Shown here: piece after piece, positions 1-9,918 of the stretch
Layout: each line of letters begins with the position of its first letter
Position numbering within the stretch: the stretch's first letter is position 1
NCBI GenBank assembly: GCA_030248135.1
Contig: JASANC010004156.1
Coordinates: forward strand, 1 to 64,000
From: Theristus sp. LFF4_11
Taxonomy: Eukaryota > Nematoda > Chromadorea > Monhysterida > Xyalidae
Direction of reading: 5' to 3'
Length of the DNA: 64,000 nucleotides
Notes under the pieces: generated by a model
Told to the model about the DNA's origin: nothing
The model's input: only the letters and a program-made list of their open reading frames with translations
The model's database searches: none
Program-made: the position numbers and the translations under genes

Positions 1-262
1 TGTTCTGCTGGAGATGATTGAGCAGTCGATCGTCGAAATCGGCCGAGGAAATCGTGATCTGGGCGACGTTATGTGTTGGCTGTTAGTACGTTTCACCGTG
101 TGTGTCATGGATTGCCAAAATCGGCCAAGGAAATCGTGATTCACGACGTTATGTGTTCGCTGTTTGTGCGTCACGACATTGTGTCTTGTGCGCCGACCTG
201 TCACGCGACTTTGCCGGCTCTGTGCTCAACCGATTTTAAGGATCGACGGCTCAATCAATGAT
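1..262. repeat. Imperfect ~82-bp tandem duplication at window edge
   Basis: Two adjacent copies of a segment beginning ATCGGCCGAGGAAATCG (about position 38) and ATCGGCCAAGGAAATCG (about 120), each followed by GACGTTATGTGTT. The period is about 82 bp and the second copy has diverged. A short open stretch runs through the first copy, but no splice sites or family resemblance support coding. It could be the edge of a feature lying left of the window. Confidence 0.5.
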
Positions 263-342
263 TTTTGTAGAATAAAAAAGGATGGGAAGACAAAATAAAC
301 ATAAAATAACATATCATAATCACGTACGCAGTGACTGATTTT

Positions 343-632
343 GGTGCGGTCTTTTGGCACGTGCGGTATTTTGGTTTGATAGCATCTGCGGTCTTTTGGT
401 CACAAAAAAAATCTCAAATCTGCGGTCTTTTGGCACGTGCGGTCTTTTGTCCGCAAGCCGTCACATGGCCCCGCCGCGGCCCCCCCCAAAATTTTCCAGC
501 TATCTATCTGTCTGGAAAATTTGCTCCAGCTATCTATATCGGCCCCCCCCAAACTCCCGGCTCTGGAACAACTATGCGGGATCGCACGAGTAATACCAAA
601 TTTTTGCCTTAGAAAAACACAGCCATTCTGGC
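343..632. repeat. Mosaic of repeat fragments (TGCGGTCTTTTGGCAC array, family B end, family A piece)
   Basis: Three to four short direct repeats of TGCGGTCTTTTGGCACG lie at 343-455. They are followed by the right-hand end of family B (462-575, ending in a CTGGAACAACTATG terminus) and then a small family A internal fragment (575-620). No gene is seen here. Confidence 0.6.
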
Positions 633-1352
633 ATGCGGTCGATCCGGTACCGGTCGATCCGGTACGGTCGATCCGGTACCGGTCGATCCGGTACCAGGTC
701 GATCCGGTACTCGGTCGATCCGGTACTCGGTCGATCCGGTACCAATTGAAATTTTCAACTGTTTTAGCATTCAATTCGATTTGTTTCTGATTTGTTTTCC
801 ATTTTTCTTCGTTTCTCTCATTTTATCTGATGTCTGACACATTTTACCGCAGGTTTTTTCGCGGGAAATATGAAAATAAAAACAACAGACATTTTTCCTC
901 AACTCCAAAAGAGAACCGAATCAGTCTCTTCATGTTTTTATTTTGTTCTCCTTTTCTTGCTGAGCTGATAATTTTGCAAATTTTCACCGTCTTGGAACTT
1001 TATTCTTCTGGAAAATAGTTCAGAAAATAAAAAAAAAACATATGGTACACTTGTTTTGCTTTTTTCAGAATCAGATTACGATTCCCAAAACCAACCAAGT
1101 GTCGCAAGTCGTCGTCGTCTCATATCGTATCATCAACAATCGTATCAACAATCAACCAAAGAAAAATCGAAAACATAACGAATTGAGCGCTAAAAACCCG
1201 TAAAACAGCTGAAAATTTCAATTGGTACCGGATCGACCTGGTACCGGATCGACCGCCCTAGAAAATTGCCAGGTACCGGATCGACCGGTACCGGATCGAC
1301 CGGCACCGGATCGACCGTACCGGATCGACCGGTACCGGATCGACCTACAGCC
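633..1352. mobile_element. Foldback element with arrays of a ~17-bp unit in both arms
   Basis: The left arm (633-745) is an array of GGTCGATCCGGTACC units. The right arm (1213-1352) is an array of the reverse complement, GGTACCGGATCGACC. Immediately inside the arrays, AATTGAAATTTTCAACTG (about 744) is matched inverted by CAGCTGAAAATTTCAATT (about 1206), so the whole segment can fold on itself. The central 460 bp is AT-rich and non-coding. Short-unit arrays in inverted arms are typical of Foldback-type DNA elements; no TSD was recognised. Confidence 0.6.
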
Positions 1353-1353
1353 G

Positions 1354-1552
1354 AAATTCTTGTAAAATACAGAATATTTTGTGCAAACAAGCTGCTTGTT
1401 TGGTCAGAAACAACAAAATCTATGCAGGGGCAGACACAAACGTCAAGAAAAATGCAAAAATTACGGTATTTTTGAAAAAAATTGAGATGAGATCGACCAG
1501 CTGGCGCTTCTTTTTTAAAACGCACGCGCACGGGCATCGGCATGCTCATGCT
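1354..1552. repeat. Fragment of family A internal sequence
   Basis: Positions 1354-1495 match the central AT-rich block of family A (CTTGTAAAATACAGAATATT, then the GCAAACAAGCTGCTTG block) without G tracts. The fragment runs into the GC-rich flank CATGCTCATGCT at the boundary of the complete family A copy. Confidence 0.55.
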
Positions 1553-2092
1553 CAGTAGCGAAAGCGGGACCTTGGGTGAGGGGGGGGGGGGTGTTTGCCT
1601 AATTGTAGGGGGGGGGGGGTCAGGTGCCTTCTCGGTGAGGGGGGTGCACGGGCAGCAAATTTTCCTGAGGGGGGGGGGGGTGCACTGGCAGAAAAATTTC
1701 GTGAGGGGGGGGGGGGGTGCACGGGATCGCACGGGTAATACCAAATTTTGGCCTTAGAAAAACACAGAAATTCTTGTAAAATACGGAATATTTTGTGCAA
1801 ACAAGCTGCTTGTTTGGTCAGAAACAACAAAATCTATGCAGGGACAGACACAAACGTCAAGAAAAATGCGAAAATTACGCTATTTTTGGAAAAAATTGAG
1901 ATGAGATTGACCACCGTGAGGGGGGGGGTGCGATCCCGTGTTTTCTCGCGGAGGGGGGTAGGGGGGAGTCTAGTACCCGTGTCGAGGTAAAGGGGGGGAA
2001 GGGGGGTACACGGGTATCTGCCCGTGCACGGGCAGGAGTTCCGGCTGTGGGGGGGGGGGACCCCCCCACCCCCCCCCGCACTTTCGCTACTG
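1553..2092 (+). mobile_element. Complete G-tract hAT-like MITE, family A
   Basis: The left terminus CAGTAGCGAAAG and right terminus CTTTCGCTACTG are perfect 12-bp inverted repeats. The element is flanked by an exact 8-bp duplication CTCATGCT (1545-1552 and 2093-2100). The 540-bp interior alternates conserved 20-150 bp blocks with runs of 7-13 G, ending in a G-run/C-run palindrome. An 8-bp TSD and short inverted ends fit a non-autonomous hAT element; no transposase is encoded. Confidence 0.85.
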
Positions 2093-2100
2093 CTCATGCT

Positions 2101-2320
2101 CATGATCCACTAGCGCGCGTGCACACGCTCCGGCCCCAACAGGAACTTGCTCAAAACGCAATTGTTTTGACATCTTACTTCCTGAAAAGGCTTGGCTTAG
2201 GTTAGGATTAGGTTAGGATCAAGTTAGGCTTAGGATTAGGCTTTAGAATTAAGATTTGAATCAGGTCCGTTTTAGCAATGTCCGACAACGAGCTTATCGG
2301 TTTTTAGAAAAAAAGGGCAA
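2101..2320. repeat. Spacer with degenerate telomere-like TTAGGC/TTAGGA repeats
   Basis: Positions 2187-2250 hold an irregular series of GGCTTAGG, TTAGGA and TTAGGC words. The same motif in reverse complement (CCTAATCCTAATCCTAAGCC) occurs at about 3308-3345 and 6212-6245, each time within repeat DNA, so it is probably carried by a transposon rather than being a real telomere relic. No coding sequence was found. Confidence 0.5.
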
Positions 2321-3044
2321 CCGATTGACCACCGCCGTGAGGGGGGGGTGCGATCCCGTGTTTTCTCGCGGAGGGGGGTGGGGGGAGTCTAATACCCGTG
2401 TCGAGGTAAAGGGGGGAGGGGGGGTACACGGCAGTAGCGAAAGTGCGGGGGGGGGGGGGGGGGCCCCCCCCCACCCCCCTCCAGCCGAAAATCCTGCCCG
2501 TGCACGGGCAGATACCCGTGTACCCCCCTCCCCCCTTTACCTCGACACGTACTAGACTCCCCCCACCCCCCTCTGCGAGAAAACACGGGATCGCACCCCC
2601 CCTCACGGTAGTCAATCTCATCTCAATTTTTTCCAAAAATACCGTAATTTTTGCATTTTTCTTGACGTTTGTGTCTGTCCCTACATAGATTTTGTTGTTT
2701 CTGACCAAACAAGCAGCTTGTTTGCACAAAATATTGTATTTTACAAAAATTTCTGTGTTTTTCTAAGGCAAAATTTGGTATTACCCGTGCGATCCCGTGC
2801 ACCCCCCCCTCACGAAATTTTTCTGCCAGTGCACCCCCCCCTCAAGAAAATTTGCTGCCCGTGCACCCCCCCTCACCGAGAAGGCACCTTGACCCCCCCT
2901 TTAAAATTAGGCAAACACCCCCCCCCCTCACCCGAGGTCCCGCTTTCGCTACTGGTACACGGGTATCTGCCCGTGCACGGGCAGGATTTTCGGCTGAGGG
3001 GGGGTGGACCCCCCCCCCCACCCCCCCCCGCACTTTCGCTACTG
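2321..3044 (+). mobile_element. 5'-truncated family A copy carrying a second, inverted family A copy
   Basis: The outer copy starts inside the family at the ACCACCG(CC)GTGAGGGGGG block and ends at the normal CTTTCGCTACTG terminus. It is interrupted at 2432-2954 by a complete copy in opposite orientation. The outer left end is missing. Confidence 0.7.
2432..2954 (-). mobile_element. Complete family A MITE nested in another family A copy
   Basis: The ends are CAGTAGCGAAAG and CTTTCGCTACTG. The exact 8-bp TSD GTACACGG lies at 2424-2431 and 2955-2962. The copy is 523 bp and inserted in minus orientation. Removing the element and one TSD restores the family A host sequence GGTACACGGGTATCTGCC. Confidence 0.85.
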
Positions 3045-4212
3045 GCAGGGACAGACACAAACGACAAGAAAAATGCAAAAATTACGGTATTTTTGGAAAA
3101 AAATGAGATGAGATTGACCACCGTGAGGGGGGGGGGGTCCGATCACGTGTTTTCTCGCGGAGGGGGGGGGGGGTGGGGGAGTCTAGTACCCGTGTCGAGG
3201 TAAAGGGGGGGAGGGGGGTACACGTAAGGTTGTTAAAAAAGATTTGTATACATTCTTAAAAGTGATTTTTTTAATTTTTGATCTGAGGTTGCTTGTAATG
3301 AGTCGGTTCCTAATCCTAAACCTAATCCTAATCCTAAGCCAAGCCTTTTTGATAGGGTGAAAATGATCAATTTAGTTTTTGCATTTTTTTCTTTCCTGTG
3401 TTTTGGAGGAGGAGCACCGGAACTGCAGATGCAGCTGTTTTAATAATGATGCATTACGGTTAAAAAAAACAAAAATCGCCTATTTTGTTTTTTTTTAAAT
3501 TCAATTTAATTCAAAAATCAAAGTTGTGCTAAATCAATCAGGGAGTCCGAAGAAACACATATAATATGCAAGCGCCTCCCCGAATGACTCCCGTATGGCG
3601 GAACTTTGCAGATTTTGTTTTGGTGACCTCAATTACCCCTTTTCCAAACCGTCACCATGCCTCTTTTTGTGTTTTGACCTCCAAAACGTCACTAATTGTC
3701 CCCAGCTAAACTAATGCTAAAGTGAAGACAAACATACCGCCTTGAAATTCGATCAATTCTTCTGATGGTGTCGCGACGACACGACACGAAGCAGCAACCA
3801 GACAACGTAGCGCTTGCAAACGGAGCAGCGAGCCCAATCGGACGCTCTGCGAGGCGAATCGTCACCTTATCTGCATTGGAAATGGTAGGCCAAGCTTTGG
3901 GACGCTCAAAAACTTCATCGCAGATGTTGTCGAGGCCTAAAATCAGTCGGTAAAACGGTCCAAAATCGACTGCTAAAGGTTTTACGAGGTATAATCAAAG
4001 AAAATTTTTGTTGAACTTTCGAAAAATTGTGCCAAAATTGAGGTTTTCAGAGCATATTAGAGAAAAAAATTTCGATTTTTTTTTAAATCGGCAATTATGT
4101 TTTTTTTAATCATTTTTTTAATTTTAATTTTTGTTTAACAACCCTAGGTACACGGGTATCTGCCCGTGCACGGGCAGGATTTTCGGCTGAGGGGGGTGAA
4201 CCCCCCACCCAC
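3045..4212 (+). mobile_element. Third family A copy, split by a family C element
   Basis: Family A sequence runs from GCAGGGACAGACACAAACG (3045) to the ...GGGGGTACACG boundary at 3224. It resumes at 4147 with GGTACACGGGTATCTG and ends at the CTTTCGCTACTG terminus near 4212. The left part is truncated. Confidence 0.7.
3225..4146. mobile_element. Family C hAT-like element (TAGGGTTGTT ends)
   Basis: The left terminus is TAAGGTTGTTAAAAAA and the right is TTTGTTTAACAACCCTA. The exact 8-bp TSD GGTACACG lies at 3217-3224 and 4147-4154. The interior (922 bp) is AT-rich with CAAAAATCG words near the ends, plus an extra block (3240-3460) with telomere-like words that recurs at 6140-6360. A 62-codon open stretch inside (3765-3953) recurs in other copies and looks non-coding. 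Confidence 0.8.
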
Positions 4213-4485
4213 CCCCGCACTTTCGCTACTGCATCCGGTATGAATTGATCGAAGTTCAAGCCGGTATGCTTGTCTTCACTTTAGCTGGGGAAAATTAGTG
4301 ACGTTTAGGGGGTCAAAACACAAGAAAGAAGAGGCATGGTAACCAGTATCGAAGACGAGGGGGGTACACTAGTCTAGATGAACTCAGCTCGACGAGACGC
4401 TTCGAACGAACCTAACTTGTAAAAAAAATTTTTTTAATTTAAAAAAAAAATCCGGATTTTTTTTTTCCCCTAACCCTACCCCCAC
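4213..4485. other. Repeat-derived spacer, no gene
   Basis: Contains a scrambled fragment of family C (4240-4345) and an A/T-rich stretch (4420-4475). Nothing coding or regulatory was recognised. Confidence 0.5.
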
Positions 4486-4935
4486 CAGTACCGTGGGCGG
4501 GGGGGGTGGGGGGGGGGCCCCCCCCCCCAGAGCCCCCGAGACCGTCGGGTGGGGGGGGTGGGGGGGCACCGTGCCACCCCCCTAAAACCGGGCACCCCCC
4601 CCCCCCATCGTACCCCCCCCCCCCCCCTCGAAAATTTGGCCGACACCCCCCCCCCCCCCATGAAATTTTGTCTGGCGGACACCCCCCCCCCCAAAATTTT
4701 CTGCACACCCTAAATTTTTTTTCGAAAATCATGATTTTTTGTCTATAAAGTCCATAATATAAGCTGAATATATGATAACTTGACCATCTTCATTGTAATT
4801 TCAAAGATTTTGCAGCAAAATTTAGCGTTTTTCCTTTCAAATTTGAGCGAAAAAATTTCATGGGGGGGTGGGGGGTGGACCCCCCCCCACAGAAAATTTT
4901 GAAAAAATGCACCCCCCCCCCATGGGACCCCCCTG

Positions 4936-5989
4936 CATAGTTGTTCCAGGGGGGGGGGGCCTGGGGGGGCCGGCCCCCCCCCCAAAAAATTTTCGAATCT
5001 ATCTCTATCAAAAAGGTTTTTTCGGCTCAGCTATTATCTACAGTACCGTGGGCGGGGGGGGGGGTGGGGGGTACACCCCCCCCCAGAGCACCCGTGACCG
5101 TCGGGTGGGGGGGGGGGTGGGGGGGCACCGTGCCACCCCCCCCCCCTAAAACCGGGCACCCCCCCCCCCATCGTACCCCCCCCCCCGCAAAGGTTGGCCG
5201 ACACCCCCCCCCCCACCCCCCCCATGAAATTTTGTCTGGCGGACACCCCCCCCCCCCAAAATTTTCTGCACACCCTAAAATTTTTTTCGAAAATCATGAT
5301 TTTTTGTCTATAAAGTCCATAATATAAGCTGAATATATGATAACTTGACCATCTTCATTGTAATTTCAACGATTTTGCAGCAAAATTTAGCGTTTTTCCT
5401 TCAAAATTTAAGCGAAAAATTAACATGGGGGGGGGTGGGGGGTGGACCCCCCCCACAGAAAATTTTGAAAAAATGCACCCCCCCCATGGGACCCCCCTGG
5501 GGGGGTCCCACGTTACCATAGGTTGGACCCCCCCCCTCACTTTTTGGTCGGCACCCCCCCCCCCCACGGTACCATACCCCCCCCTCGAAATTTTTTTTGG
5601 GCCCACGGTACTGATTATCTATCTAAAAAATTTTCTCAGCCAGCTATCTATCTGAAAATTTTTGTCTTCGAAGACATAAAATGAGTCAATTTTTGACCAA
5701 CATTGACCATTTTTGCTCGTAATTCTTGAAAATTTCGCTAATTTTAGGTAAAATACGCGTTTATACTTGATTTTTAGTGTATTTTTAGCATTATTTTGCT
5801 GTTGTTATAGCCTTTTTAGCGTTTTAGCTATCTATCTATCAAATTTCAAAATTTTGACCGGCCCCCCCCAAAGTCACATGGCCCCCCCCGCGGCCCCCCC
5901 CCAAAATTTTCCAGCTATCTATCTATCTAGAAAATTTGCTCCAGCTATCTATATCGGCCCCCCAACCCCTCGGCTCTGGAACAACTATG
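4936..5989 (+). mobile_element. Family B element (CATAGTTGTTC ends) nested in H and itself carrying H
   Basis: Begins CATAGTTGTTCCAG and ends CTGGAACAACTATG, perfect 14-bp inverted repeats. The flanks CCCCCCTG and CCCCCCGG match 7 of 8. Internal landmarks are repeated CTATCTATCTAT words, a TCTTCGAAGACATAAAATGAG block and C tracts. Family H copy 5041-5613 is inserted in it. Confidence 0.75.
5041..5613. mobile_element. Inner family H element
   Basis: Ends are CAGTACCGTGGGC and GCCCACGGTACTG. The exact 8-bp TSD ATTATCTA lies at 5033-5040 and 5614-5621, within family B sequence that reads through intact when the element is removed. Length 573 bp; it has the same G/C-tract architecture as the outer copy and no coding capacity. 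Confidence 0.85.
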
Positions 5990-6112
5990 CCCCCCGGGGG
6001 GTCCCACGTTACCATCGGTTGTCCCCCCCCCTCACTTTTTGGTGGGCACCCCCCCCCCACGGTACCATACCCCCCCCCCCCCCTCGAAAATTTTTTTGGG
6101 CCCACGGTACTG

Positions 6113-6642
6113 ACTCCCACCCCCCCCCCCCGCACTTTCGCGATTTGTACACATTCTTAAAAGTGATTTTTTTGATTTTTGATCTGAGGTTGCTTGTAAT
6201 GAGTCGTTGTAGGTTCCTAAACCTAATCCTAATCCTAAGCCAAGCCTTTTTGATAAGGTGAAAATGATCAATTTAGTTTTTGCATTTTTTTCTTTCCTGT
6301 GTTATGGAGGAGGAGCACCCGAGCTGCAGATGCAGCTGTTTTAATAATGATGCATTACGCACTTTCGCTACTGGACCGCCCCCCTCACTTTTTGGTCGGC
6401 ACCCCCCCCACGGCACCACCCCCCCCCCCTTCGAAAATCTTTTTGGGCCCACGGTACTGGTCTCACCCACATTACCATACTTTGGACCCCCCCTCACTTT
6501 TTGGTCGGCACTTGGCACCCCCCCCCCACGGCACCATATACCCCCCTTCGAAAATTTTTTTGGGCCCACGACGGTACTGGCACCCCGCCCCTCCCCCCCC
6601 CCGCCAACGGTACTGATCACCACACAAGTTTTTTTTTCTGTT
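6113..6642. repeat. Fragments of families C, A and H before the membrane-protein gene
   Basis: Positions 6140-6360 repeat the telomere-like internal block of the family C copy. Positions 6358-6376 carry a family A terminus (CACTTTCGCTACTGG). Positions 6377-6614 hold three partial family H right ends, each finishing in CGGTACTG. The last ends at about 6615, only ~28 bp before the first recognised coding exon. Confidence 0.6.
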
Positions 6643-9600
6643 ATGGCAGAAAAGATGCTAGAAATAATCGAAGAACTTTGGTGGATCGGACCAACTATAT
6701 GCGGCTCGTGGCTTTTTGTTGGCTCAGGTGCAATTTTATGTTATGCGTGCATTGTTGGCGTTAAGAAGACCGAAAACGTGACTCCATCGCGAAGCGAGAT
6801 CAATCGTCCAGGAGGACGACAAAAAATCAAAAGGCTAAGTAAGTATTTACGTCACGTTGTTGTGGGTACTTGTTTCGGTCCGAATCTGAATCCGTCCGTA
6901 AGCGTTTCGGTTTTGGGTTGGATTGGTTGCTCAAAATTTCGTGCACATTTCCTCCATGTTCAAATGGAAAATTAATTGAATTATTTGAGCAGGATCTTAC
7001 TTGGATAGTCGATAGTATGTTAGTGTCTTGGGTTTGGGGTTCAACGTGTAATTTCTGTTACATAATTTGCTTACTGAATAATTATCAATTAATAGTTTTC
7101 TCCAAATCTTTCTGATCGATATCTAATCTGGCGGAGAATTTTTTGTTGCATAGGTAATAGATGATCCAAAAGAAAACTTATCAGATAGAAATAGATTGGT
7201 TGGTATTCATGTCGCAAATTAAATGTCCGCCAACGGTAAATTATTACCAAGGAAGCGGACAAATGCCAATCAAAATGAAAAAGAAAGAAAAGGAAAAAAC
7301 GAACGTTTGTTTTGAGCTTTTTTGACTTGGTTTTTTGTTTGCGTTGGATACAATGCAAATGAGTGATTTTGTTTCAACCGCCGTAACCACTGATTGCACT
7401 CGTGCACCACCAACGTGCAGCAAGCACGCGCATTCAGCTGGAGTTTCTGGTGTTGCAATGCTGGTCATGGCTGCGTTGTTGCGGTTGCAGCGCCGATGCC
7501 CTTGTGCTACACGGACTCGCGGCATTGGCGGCCACAGCATCGCCAGGCGTACTTGGCAGAGGCCAGCCACCGCGACAGTGTCCGCTCGTGGATCGTCCGT
7601 CGTCGCCCCTCGATCACGCGTCATCTCGCCACGTATGACAACGTGTCCGCTGCGGTGCTGCGTCCCGAGCTAATCGCTGGTAGGTAGGGTTGGCATGGTA
7701 AAAATACCAGTTTTTTTACCGGTAAAAAACACGTATTTTTACGCGTTTTTTTACCAGGGCAAAAATTGGTGCCTTGAAAAAAACGGGAAAAAGACCGTTT
7801 CTGTATTTTCCGGTTTTTTTCGTATTTTTCCGGTTTTTTCAATTTCGGACCCTGAGTTTTTATATCATTTTTGATGAGAAAATGAGAAAATCTGTGACCA
7901 AGAAAAATATGATGACGAAATTGACACTGATGTTTTGAAAGAACTGTTAAGCGAGGTGCAGAAGCTGGAGCTGCCGAGCTGAGCTGAAAATTTCAAAAAT
8001 TCCAAATGTCGCTCAGAATTGTCTTTCTTACACAATTACTGATTTGTTTTCTTTTTGATCTGAACTGACTCTAAATTCGGTTTAATTGCGTTATTGTAGC
8101 AAATTGTGTTCGTCTATTGTTGTGACCAAAGACTGTCCGGTGAAAACGCTGTGGTTTTTTTCCTGTGTAATTGGTGGAATATAAACGATTGAGCAAAAGA
8201 TGACGTTCGATTTATTGCTGACCTTTTGGGTTTTCAGGCCCAAACATAATTTATTTTTTTTGTTGGTGCAGGATATTTTGAACAAAGCATTCTGAAAGCT
8301 GTTTTCACAAATCCTGGTTCAAGTTTAAAGTCGGCTGCGAAAAATATGTGGGTTTTTACAACTTTTTGGTATTCGTTTTTTTTTTCGGTAAAATTACCGT
8401 AATTTTACCGGTAAAAATACAGGTTTTTTACCACAATTTGAAAAAAACGGTATTTTGCCAACCCTACTGGTAGGTTATCTATTTAATTTATCTATTTAAT
8501 TCGATGAAGGTTATCTGTATTTTAAGGTCAGGCCAACATTTGATACAAAAACACCCTTCATATGTACGGCATAGTTGTTTCATATGTATTTCATATGTTC
8601 ATTCATTTCATATGTACGGTACCCCTCCAGCCCCCCCCCAAAATTTTCGAATCTATCTCTATCAGAAAGGTTTTTTCGGCTCAGCTATTATCTATCTAAA
8701 AAAATTTTCAACCAGCTATCTATCTGAAAATTTCTGTCTTCTAAGACATAAAATGAGTCAATTTTTGACCAAAATTGACCATTTTTGCTCGAAATTCTTG
8801 AAAATTTCGCTAATTTTAGTTAAAATATGCGTTTATACTTGATTTTTAGCATGTTTTAAGCATTATTTAGCTGTTTTTATAGCTTTTTAGCGTTTTAGCT
8901 ATCTATCTATTTAATTTCAAATTTTTGATCGCCCTCCATCCCAAAGTCACATGCCCCCCCCCCGCCCCCCCCCCAAAATTTTCCAGCTATCTATTTGGAA
9001 AATTTGCTCTAGCTATCGGCCCCCCCCCAACCGGCTCTGGAACAACTATGATGTACGGGGTGGGCCAAAAGAAACTACCGGATTACAAATTGCTCTAGTT
9101 GAGGTACAGGTTTGAAATATGGAACTTTTACAGAACTTAGTTTGCATTTTTAATTAAAATCTGACAAAAAAAAATGATTCTTTGCTCGTTTTCCACATTG
9201 CTCCGTTTTTCTGCGCAGAAACGGCAGTAAATCGTTCCCAATTAATTTTGTGAACAAAATGAGAACATGAAATTGCATTTGAGACGAGAAAAACAACAAC
9301 GGCGACAACAACAACAACACTAATGCCAAGAGAACAGTAACAATGGACTGTGAATTGAGCGACGCAAGCAGGCAACTGGCAGCAGTCACCCCGGCCACTG
9401 TTCGGTCAAACACTCGCTCAGTGTCACTCCGGAAAAAGGGCATCTTGTCGACTCGCAGGAAGCAGCCAAGAGCAAGGGCGTTGCGACACAACACGATCAC
9501 ATCCTTACAGTCAGTGTCAGTATCGGTGTCATGTCAAGCAAAGTGCCGCAACTGTGTGCTTTCATTAAAAGAATTCGGAATTATTCTGCGCTTTCAATCA

Positions 9601-9918
9601 TGTAGGCGATTGAAATCATTTCGTAGTAATTACGACTGATTTCTTAATTCCATCAAAGCAATTCATTGATGCACTGGACAGTTGGAATGCTGCAGACAAG
9701 TGGAGCGCCCGCCGTCGCCGAATTACCGCCAGCTGCAGTCGCGTCACATTCAGACGCTGATGAGCGAGACGTCCGCGCGCGAGTCGACGCGACTGAGCGA
9801 GACTGCTGCGAGCTTGGTGGACGCGGCGTTCCAGCACAGCGACATCCGTGAAGGCGACGACGAGCACGAACCGATGGCGCCGGCGCAGTCCACTGCGGTC
9901 GAGATTGAGCAGCAGTGA
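6643..9918 (+). CDS. Small single-pass membrane protein, family unknown (3 exons)
   Basis: I do not recognise the family. Proposed exons are 6643-6838, 7491-7683 and 9696-9918; the phases (1, then 2) agree at both junctions and give about 203 aa ending at TGA 9916-9918. Exon 1 starts MAEKMLEII, followed by one strongly hydrophobic segment (about residues 16-40) and then a basic KK...RR stretch, suggesting one membrane span with a cytoplasmic tail. The tail is rich in Arg/His/Tyr, then acidic near the end. Exons 2 and 3 are strongly G/C-ending at third positions in this frame only, which supports coding. The ATG could instead be internal, since TATGGCAG just upstream can act as an acceptor. 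Intron 2 contains a hAT-like MITE abutting the splice donor and a family B element. Confidence 0.6.
7685..8466. mobile_element. Complete hAT-like MITE, family N (TAGGGTTGGCA ends), at a splice donor
   Basis: Termini are TAGGGTTGGCATGGTAAAAA and TTTTGCCAACCCTA. The exact 8-bp TSD CTGGTAGG lies at 7677-7684 and 8467-8474. Length 782 bp. The subterminal sequence is built of TTTTTACCGGTAAAAA words. The terminal TAGGG fits the hAT end consensus. The element lies directly after exon 2 of the membrane-protein gene, and its first base supplies the T of the inferred GT donor. A second complete copy is at 47471-48252. Confidence 0.9.
8620..9050 (+). mobile_element. Family B element with eroded left end
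   Basis: Family B interior (CGAATCTATCTCTATCAGAAAG onward) with a good right terminus, GGAACAACTATG. An exact 8-bp TSD, ATGTACGG, lies at 8612-8619 and 9051-9058. The left terminal repeat has been replaced by TACCCCTCCAGCC, so it is probably immobile. It lies in intron 2 of the membrane-protein gene. Confidence 0.75.
9057..9695. other. Remainder of intron 2, with a lone mariner-like end
   Basis: GGGGTGGGCCAAAAGAAAC (9056-9074) resembles the mariner ends found at 26866 and 53486, but no partner end was seen. The rest, to the acceptor at 9694-9695 (AG of TGCAG), shows no convincing coding sequence. Confidence 0.4.

Larger units (their letters stand above)
4486..6112. mobile_element. Outer family H element (CAGTACCGTGGG ends) holding nested B and H
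   Basis: The left terminus CAGTACCGTGGGC and right terminus GCCCACGGTACTG are perfect inverted repeats. The flanks ACCCCCAC (4478-4485) and ACTCCCAC (6113-6120) match 7 of 8, consistent with an aged 8-bp TSD. The interior is dominated by C or G runs of 7-18 separated by conserved words (TCGAAAATTTGGCCGACA, GTCTGGCGGACA). It is interrupted by the family B element 4936-5989. Confidence 0.75.

Noticed and set aside
2187..2250. True interstitial telomere or chromosome fusion point
   Set aside because: The words are irregular and recur inside a transposable block elsewhere in the window.
1190..3203. Many Pro/Gly-rich open frames on both strands
   Set aside because: They are translations of G or C runs in families A, B and H and occur in every such copy on both strands.
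9666..9851. Alternative frame of the last exon of the membrane-protein gene
   Set aside because: The chosen frame (to 9918) has far stronger G/C third-position bias and joins exon 2 in phase; this frame does not.
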